Source: Henricia sp. BOLD:AAB3569 (taxonomy: Eukaryota; Echinodermata; Asteroidea; Spinulosida; Echinasteridae). From it: a stretch of 64,000 nucleotides of DNA. Shown piece by piece: positions 59,035 through 64,000 of the stretch (position 1 is its first letter; each line of letters starts with the position of its first letter). The stretch lies in the NCBI GenBank assembly GCA_037783545.1, contig JBBELK010000096.1, forward strand, positions 1,240,001 through 1,304,000. The letters are read 5' to 3'. The notes beneath the pieces are model-generated. The model was given only the letters and a program-made list of their open reading frames with translations. It did no database searches and was not told the origin of the DNA. The position numbers were made by a program, and so were the translations under genes.

Positions 59035-59627
59035 CATCCTGAGATCTCAGGTAATTTCCACTCTGCAAAGCGACGTGACAGTACCCTGAGGAAATACACG
59101 CAAATATGTGGAGCGAGCCGGCTGTTGTCTTGAGCCAACTCACGCCCGAGTCATTTTGATGTAATTTAATCAATTCGGTCATGTTATGCCGAAAAGAAAC
59201 AATTTCTATACTTTCCAGAAATTGTATTGGGTTCCGTTCCTTATGACTGTCCCATTCCTACCAAACTTTCAAACGACGAACCTTATTTACTCCGCAGTTT
59301 TTCAAATTAATAACAGGGATGCATGCTGACGAATGTAATAAAACGGATACCCCAGTATGCTTTAAATAGCAGCCAATCGCCGACGCGGACAACGGCCAGC
59401 ATTACCGAGTACATGTATCACATGCATGCACGGTGTTTACAATCTGCGCGCGTTACATTTGAATGCCTGTGATTCGTACTGCAATGCACTGCAAGTGTCC
59501 TGATTGGTCCAGCAGAGGCGACAAGATTTCTGTAGCTAATCCCTCCTCCAAATGGGGCCTTTTTCAACAGGGCCACTCTACGCAGGAGTTAGGGAGTTCG
59601 TTAAAGGGGCACTGTTGCAAGAGGATG
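59035..59627 (+). mobile_element. 594-bp-type DNA transposon, copy 2
   Basis: It has the same ends (CATCCTGAGATCT / GCAAGAGGATG) and nearly the same sequence as 40,075-40,668. It is flanked by TCGATGTC (59,027-59,034 and 59,628-59,635). The match extends one or two more bases if the terminal TG is counted. Confidence 0.85.
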
Positions 59628-59954
59628 TCGATGTCTAAAATACAAAGTATTGTCGTTGAACTAAAGTAAATGTTTTAAAAATTCGTTCGGAGGAAAAACA
59701 ATTAAATTTGCTGAAAACCACGGACTGTATATCCTTAAGTTAGATCGAAATGCGTTTTTCTTTTGGAAAAATCATTTTGAACAAGTCGTTTAAAGTTGCA
59801 TTGCCCGTGTTTCGGTGAAAGGATTAAAAAAAATTATTTACACAAGCGAACGAATTTAGAAAGCTTACGTGTCTCTGTAACGAAAAATATCAAAAACTTA
59901 AATTTCCGACGTCGGGAATTGGAGATACAAGCCTTTTTCTTGAAACGTGCTTCA

Positions 59955-60030
59955 CATGTTGTACATGTGCGCGTACGCTCATATGTACATAGTATGTGTA
60001 CAATGTACACATGTACGCGCACATGTACAT
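59955..60030. repeat. ACATGTAC-rich palindrome
   Basis: GTACATGTGCGCGTACG and CGTACATGTGTA/ACACATGTACGCGC motifs form an imperfect hairpin. ACATGTAC is frequent throughout the window. Confidence 0.65.
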
Positions 60031-60736
60031 TTACGTCATAACCCTGTCGATTAATTGACCTGCCAGCCTTTTAATCATTTCTTGTTTTTAATCGACTGGC
60101 ATTAATCCTTGACGGATTTTTACGTTCTTGGTACCAAATGAAAGCTGATAACTTTTGTTATTCTAGAAAAATACCTATTTAACTTTTAAAAAAATATTGT
60201 ACGCCCAAATCGGCCCAAACACGGGCAGTGCAACTTTAAGGTAAGAATGAGGATACAGTGTCCGATGTGGATTCACATTCAGCCTTTTCGCGCCTAAATG
60301 CGACGCCCGTCGCTTTCAGAAAAAAGGGGCTTGAAAAAAATAAACATCGTTCAAATTAAACACCAAAAGCAAAGGCTTATTAAAAAGTCACAATAAAAAA
60401 GGGGGTGGGCGTTTGTGCGTAAATCAATGGAACAATCCTGTTAGCGCTTGCTGTGACGTCAATCTTTGCTTATGAATATGAACATTAGCATCAACATAAC
60501 AAAACAACTTTCAAAACAATATTTAAATTGTGTTTTGGCAACTTCTATCGGCAGTTACCTATATTGAAGTGACAGAACTCGTATTGAGTGTGACCTTTAA
60601 GCCACGAAAGTGCCAAAAGTTTGTGTCAAAAAGCGCAAAAAAGTTTCACTTTTGGCGCATGCGCTTTTCTCTCCTTATAAACCTTGGCCTTCACCTTTCA
60701 TAACGTCGAGTCTTAGCGTATGAGCTACAAATATAA
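60031..60736. other. Boundary region before the virus-like block
   Basis: Contains a scrap (about 60,280-60,330, CAGCCTTTTCGCGCCTAAAT) related to 46,985-47,025 of palindrome 2. No gene is seen. If the virus-like element has a left terminus, it should lie here or within the tail of the 60,737 ORF. Confidence 0.4.
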
Positions 60737-61060
60737 TTACTGGCAAAAAAGTCCCGTGTTGTCTAGACATATTGTTCGCGTACTCATCCAGTATTTGCGG
60801 GAAGAACAGCTTTTTGCTTCATACGCGTTCAACTTTTTATACTTGTTGTACAATCCTTCTCTTTTTTGTTTTTCTACAACAATTTCAGTTTTTACTTGAT
60901 CTATTTTACTTAGTCGATATGACGTGGTATCACTAAGGATATCGTCTCTATCTACAGCGCGCCATTGGTGCAGGGTATCCGTATCTAGTGACGGATACAT
61001 TTTTCGCTCTCTGGGGTCAGGCGATCTCGCTTCCATTTTTAATTTAACTAACTTTAACAT
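60737..61060 (-). CDS. Small charged ORF of the virus-like block
   Basis: A 107-codon frame. Its ATG (61,060-61,058) overlaps by one base the TAA that closes the frame of the upstream paralogue A (read past A's TAG), giving TAATG. The middle (LSKIDQVKTEIVVEKQKREG) is heptad-like and charged, probably a short coiled coil. The last 35 residues (from about 60,840) look unlike the rest, so the ORF may be cut short by a junction with other DNA. I do not recognise a function. Its role as part of the block is inferred from strand, overlap and composition. Confidence 0.5.
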   Translation of the reverse strand: MLKLVKLKMEARSPDPRERKMYPSLDTDTLHQWRAVDRDDILSDTTSYRLSKIDQVKTEIVVEKQKREGLYNKYKKLNAYEAKSCSSRKYWMSTRTICLDNTGLFCQ

Positions 61061-61131
61061 TAAATAATTTCAATATTTAAAATCAGTCTCAAGTGTTCGT
61101 CTACAATCAGGCACTCGTTACAATCTTTTAC

Positions 61132-61749
61132 CTAAAATTTAAACTCGTTAATTATACCGTTATTTAAATTAACGCCGGGTTTTGCCGTATATTCTTTATC
61201 CGCTACTTGGTTATAATAATTGCGATCGACGTCACTCAGAGGTAAGCTACCCAAAATCGTGCTCGGATTTCCGTTGAAAAAGTTTTCGTTCATAGAAATT
61301 TGTTCGCAATAAATCATTATTGCCCCTATGGTATCTCTTACCGGGTAGCTGATGTGCTGACCGTAAGCTATCCATCCTCTAGACAGGCCTAATATCTCTC
61401 CAATTTTATTTAATCTAATGGCGCGTTTTGGACTTACGGAGGTATATAATTTATGACCGCTCGGATACCACGAAAACTGTAACCCCGCTATTTCTAGGTA
61501 ATTAAGTTCTCTAATTATTTCGCTAACGTCGTATATGCCGGGGTCCATGTGGTGATTCATAATATTAGATCTCCTCGAATTGGTTCCTACGTCGGCCCAT
61601 TGGACGTTAGTTCTCTCTCTGATATTAAAAAATCTCAGGGGCATGCTAGCGTTCAACAACTTTATCTTTTTGATACCGTCAGAGTTGTCTATGGGACTAT
61701 GTAACTGAAACGTTACGTCCGATTTTTTTATTACAAAGGTGTGATTCAT
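61132..61749 (-). pseudogene. Virus-like paralogue A, C-terminus cut by a stop codon
   Basis: A 205-codon frame from MNHTFVIKKS to NEFKF at TAG 61,134-61,132. It shares with B and C the start (M-x-HTF), QL..PIDNS, LLNAS, a PGIYDVSEII block, IYCEQI...FFNG..STILG and NNGIINE. The TAG falls where B and C continue with a K-D-C/Y-R-G segment. After the stop the same frame stays open for 23 codons to TAA at 61,062-61,060, and it still resembles that segment. So A seems to be a full-length gene with one in-frame stop. The earlier ATG at 61,806 would lie inside gene B. I expect a structural protein of a DNA virus-like element. Confidence 0.6.
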
Positions 61750-61787
61750 TTTATTACTAGTAATTACTATTTTAATTATCCAACTTT

Positions 61788-62516
61788 TTATTGAACATCG
61801 GCGCATAAGACCAAGTCTATTTTATCGGTCGACATCTCGCAACCTCTGCAATCTTTTATCTCAAACTCAATCTCGTTAATTACACCATTTATCAAAGGAA
61901 TTCCATCATTTTCTGTGTAATTATTGGCGACGGCTTGGCCGTAATCGTGCGTGTGTAAAAAAGTTGCCGGTATCACTCCCAACAGAGTGCTATTTTCGCC
62001 GTTAAAAAAGTTGTTTTGCGTATTAATTTGTTTACAATAAACATTTACGGCGCCTGGGCTTTCGCCGATTAATGGTTTTACGATTATGGACCTCGTACTG
62101 TCGGTCGAAAATAAAACGGTTTCATCCGTTAATCCAACTATTTCAGCAATTTTAGTGAAATCTATAAAACGCAAACGCTCTATCCGTATTTTTAAATAAC
62201 TGTCGTCTAATATATCAAACTTTAACCACCCAAAATTGTAAGAGTTGAAAAAATCAACAAAACTGTGAATGGTATAATATCTGGGAGGCATTAAAATTGG
62301 TCTTATACTAGTGGAAATATGTTTTTGTCCATCGCTACCGGGGGCCCAAGTCCCCCAATCGATCGTCGTGTATTTTTTAATTTTGAAAAATATCCTAACG
62401 CGCACGCTGGCACTCAATAGCTTAATGTTTTTACATCTAACGGTGCAACTATTATCGATCGGCGAGCTTAGTTGGAAAGTTTGATTTCTACTCCTGATGA
62501 GAAAAGTGTGTTTCAT
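61788..62516 (-). CDS. Virus-like paralogue B, 242 aa
   Basis: An intact frame, MKHTFLIRS at 62,516 to TAA at 61,790-61,788. Residues 1-40 hold FQLSSPIDNS and LLSAS; about 79-95 YYTIHSFVDFFNSYN; about 157-182 VNVYCKQINTQNNFFNG..STLLGVIP; about 205-240 GIPLINGVINEIEFEIKD and LVLC. No signal peptide or membrane helix is evident. The beta-rich pattern and terminal blocks recall capsid, spike or penton-like proteins of Polinton/adintovirus-type elements in invertebrate genomes. That comparison is from memory and unverified. It lies 22 bp after C and 38 bp before A. Confidence 0.65.
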   Translation of the reverse strand: MKHTFLIRSRNQTFQLSSPIDNSCTVRCKNIKLLSASVRVRIFFKIKKYTTIDWGTWAPGSDGQKHISTSIRPILMPPRYYTIHSFVDFFNSYNFGWLKFDILDDSYLKIRIERLRFIDFTKIAEIVGLTDETVLFSTDSTRSIIVKPLIGESPGAVNVYCKQINTQNNFFNGENSTLLGVIPATFLHTHDYGQAVANNYTENDGIPLINGVINEIEFEIKDCRGCEMSTDKIDLVLCADVQ

Positions 62517-62575
62517 TTTATTAACGCGTATACATTTTTTAATCGCTAATATCGACGCATAATATCAATTTTATA
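62517..62575 (-). promoter_or_regulatory. Shared leader before paralogue B
   Basis: Upstream of B the - strand reads TTAAAAAATGTATACGCG then TTAATAAA directly before ATG. The leader of C (63,334-63,390) is almost the same: TTAAAAATGTATACACG then TTAATAAA. A keeps only the TAATAAA. This may be a promoter or a leader copied with each gene. The leader of B includes the stop codon of C. Confidence 0.55.
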
Positions 62576-63333
62576 TCATCGATCGTGAGTTTTTCGCCTC
62601 TATAATCTTTTAATTCAAAAGTCAACTCGTCGATTACGCCGTTTTTTAAAGGAATTCCGATATTGTCCGTAAAGCTTTTTGTGATTTCTCTAGTATAATC
62701 TTGTCTGAACGATAAAGGCGTTGGTATAAAACCTAACAAATTGCTAAAACTGCCGTTATGAAAGTTTTTTTGGGTATTAATCTGATTACAATAAATGTTA
62801 ATGGCATTGGGATTTTTACCAATTAGTGGCGTCAACGTCTTGATCCATTTATGGTTGAGGGGGTAATAAAAAACTGCGGTCTCTGGTGGATTATCATCAT
62901 AGTCATCGCCGATTATTACCAGTGCGTCGGCGGGCAGATCCCCCCCAGCAGCATGTCGGCCTAAAAGCAATCTAGGCTCAAGTAAATGAGCAAGTTGGTC
63001 AAAAAGCATAATGTATCCGGCTTCCGCCTCTATTTTTAAATCACCATTTTTTAAAATACTGAAACTTATCCATTCTAGATTGTAAGAGTTAAACACGTCA
63101 ATTAAACTTTGTAAAGAATAATAACCAGGGCTAAATATTATTTCATTCGTGTCAGTGTTTTCTTCCCCCTTCCATAGAACAATTAGTTGTTCTTCAATAT
63201 GATAAAACATTGTATACGACATGCTTGCACTCAACAGTCTAATTTGTTTACGTGAGCAACCAAAACTATTGTCAATCGGCGGGGTTAATTGGAAGGCGTG
63301 ATTTTTAGTCTCGATGAGAAAGGTGTGCTTCAT
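62539..63333 (-). CDS. Virus-like paralogue C, 264 aa
   Basis: An intact frame, MKHTFLIETK at 63,333 to TAA at 62,541-62,539. It is collinear with B: FQLTPPIDNS (16-23), LLSAS (33-37), PGYYSLQSLIDVFNSYN (69-85), INIYCNQINTQKNFHNG (178-194), LLGFIP (199-204), GIPLKNGVIDELTFELKDYR (226-245) and LILCVDIS (256-263). It carries about 40 extra acidic and Gly/Asp-rich residues around 122-162 that A and B lack, as expected of an exposed loop. Intronless and AT-rich, unlike the host exons. Confidence 0.65.
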   Translation of the reverse strand: MKHTFLIETKNHAFQLTPPIDNSFGCSRKQIRLLSASMSYTMFYHIEEQLIVLWKGEENTDTNEIIFSPGYYSLQSLIDVFNSYNLEWISFSILKNGDLKIEAEAGYIMLFDQLAHLLEPRLLLGRHAAGGDLPADALVIIGDDYDDNPPETAVFYYPLNHKWIKTLTPLIGKNPNAINIYCNQINTQKNFHNGSFSNLLGFIPTPLSFRQDYTREITKSFTDNIGIPLKNGVIDELTFELKDYRGEKLTIDDIKLILCVDISD

Positions 63334-63452
63334 TTTATTAACGTGTATACATTTTTAATTACTAATATCGACATGCAATATCAATTTTTATTACACATTA
63401 ACAAAAAAAGTGTTTTTATGATTTAAAATAGTATCTAATTATATATTAAAAT
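63334..63452. promoter_or_regulatory. Divergent intergenic region
   Basis: 119 bp between the ATG of C (- strand) and the ATG at 63,453 (+ strand). Very AT-rich, with TATACATTTTTAATTAC on one side and ATTATATATTAAAAT just before the + ATG. Both genes probably use promoters in this gap. It also contains the C-terminal scrap of a fourth paralogue. Confidence 0.5.
63355..63387 (-). pseudogene. C-terminal relic of a fourth paralogue
   Basis: Ten codons on the - strand, KLILHVDISN then TAA, match the end of C (KLILCVDISD then TAA) in sequence and in position relative to the next leader. Nothing upstream resembles the rest of the gene. It marks the edge of the tandem duplication or a deleted copy. 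Confidence 0.65.
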
Positions 63453-64000
63453 ATGGCCGACAGGTACGATGGATATTATACGCGACCGTGGATTCAAGAT
63501 AAAAAAGACGAATACATCAAGAAGAACTTTAAAAAAATGGTCGCAAGATCAATATACTATGCAGATCAAAAATCTACTCCGAAACCGCCACCAAAGATTG
63601 ATTTTGAAATTAATAACCTTAAAATAGTCGTAAACTCTAAGTCGTCGTTTACGTTTAAGTTTACTGATTTAACGCGAGATTATAAAATTGGCGGCTTGGA
63701 TATGGTAACTGCTAAAGTTGCTGATGAAGCTGTAAAAAGGTGGTCGGGCGACCCGATGTTATTTTATCAAAATCAGTTTAATTTTGCCACGTGGTGCGCT
63801 ACTACAGGATGTGGAGTGGGTGCAGATTTATTGAATTCCGGCAACGTTTACGTTGCGGCTATATTTAGGTTTCATTTATACTTTACAATCAGAAAGATAC
63901 TGTATAAAATGGTAGTTGCCATACCCGGGGAAAACAATTTTGATAAGCTAAATAATTCGATAGACAAAAGGGCTTTTTTTGACGAGTGTAATTTATTTGG
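63453..64000 (+). CDS. Virus-like gene, 3' partial, possible major structural protein
   Basis: An open frame from ATG 63,453 runs off the window after 182 codons. It begins MADRYDGYYTRPWIQDKK and has a basic, proline-containing N-terminus, then KFTDLTRDYKIGG. A distinctive block follows: MLFYQNQFNFATWCATTGCG (about residues 106-125), FRFHLYFTIRKIL (about 141-153) and AFFDECNLF (about 173-181). It is divergent to the paralogue array and shares its AT-rich codon use. I associate this block with long proteins found in virus-like elements of aquatic invertebrates. That is recollection, and the function is not established. It has no intron in the visible part. Confidence 0.55.
   Translation, partial: MADRYDGYYTRPWIQDKKDEYIKKNFKKMVARSIYYADQKSTPKPPPKIDFEINNLKIVVNSKSSFTFKFTDLTRDYKIGGLDMVTAKVADEAVKRWSGDPMLFYQNQFNFATWCATTGCGVGADLLNSGNVYVAAIFRFHLYFTIRKILYKMVVAIPGENNFDKLNNSIDKRAFFDECNLF

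Noticed and set aside
58793-59089. Cys-rich frame resembling a zinc finger (CPICFLPFQKKRDLTGH)
   Set aside because: The stretch is a foldback palindrome and both strands give similar Cys/His spacing. There is no array and no flanking domain.

Overview
The window reads as nuclear DNA of a marine invertebrate. It has spliced genes with GT-AG introns and a very high load of diverse transposable elements. The host exons belong to families that are expanded or conserved in animals: SRCR domains, somatomedin-B plus secretin/Methuselah-type 7TM, DAP1, a myosin motor and a GABA-B-type receptor. A deuterostome invertebrate (echinoderm, hemichordate or cephalochordate) is my best guess, but the sequence alone does not fix the phylum.

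Layout. 1-5.6 kb: the 3' part of a spliced receptor gene on the + strand, with three symmetrical phase-1 SRCR exons, then a large exon with a somatomedin-B motif and a 7TM bundle, then a last exon with TM6-TM7. 5.7-9.1 kb: a broken CR1-like LINE on the - strand whose esterase-type ORF1 runs straight into the reverse transcriptase with no endonuclease. 11.0-13.15 kb: a second LINE (+) that stops before its reverse transcriptase. 13.3-24.4 kb: repeats, including a CACTA-like element (14.6-17.2 kb), a 3.5-kb element with long inverted repeats and a perfect 9-bp target duplication (17.8-21.3 kb), a modular array of 570-660 bp units (21.8-23.2 kb) and a truncated RT (23.6-24.4 kb). 24.7-36.3 kb: Tc1 and Gypsy relics, a minisatellite, a tandem duplication, SINEs and several foldback elements.

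37.2-40.8 kb holds two exons of a DAP1 homologue on the - strand. One of two copies of a 594-bp DNA transposon sits in the intron beside exon 40,729-40,834; the second copy is at 59.0 kb, and both have target duplications. 41.1-43.4 kb is an element with terminal inverted repeats. 45.0-49.6 kb holds three long palindromes end to end. 52.8-53.5 kb carries myosin motor exons with a frameshift. 54.1-54.4 kb is the signal-peptide exon of a GABA-B-like receptor. It is followed by an L2-type LINE with an intact RT frame, nested in a foldback element.

The most unusual part is 60.7-64.0 kb. It is a compact, intronless, AT-rich, virus-like gene block. Three tandem paralogues on the - strand (264, 242 and 205 aa) share their ends and a near-identical leader. 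A C-terminal scrap of a fourth copy lies beside them. A small charged ORF overlaps the last member as TAATG, once an in-frame stop is discounted. A divergent + strand gene runs off the window. This looks like part of an endogenous DNA virus or Polinton/adintovirus-like element encoding structural proteins. That identity is inference.
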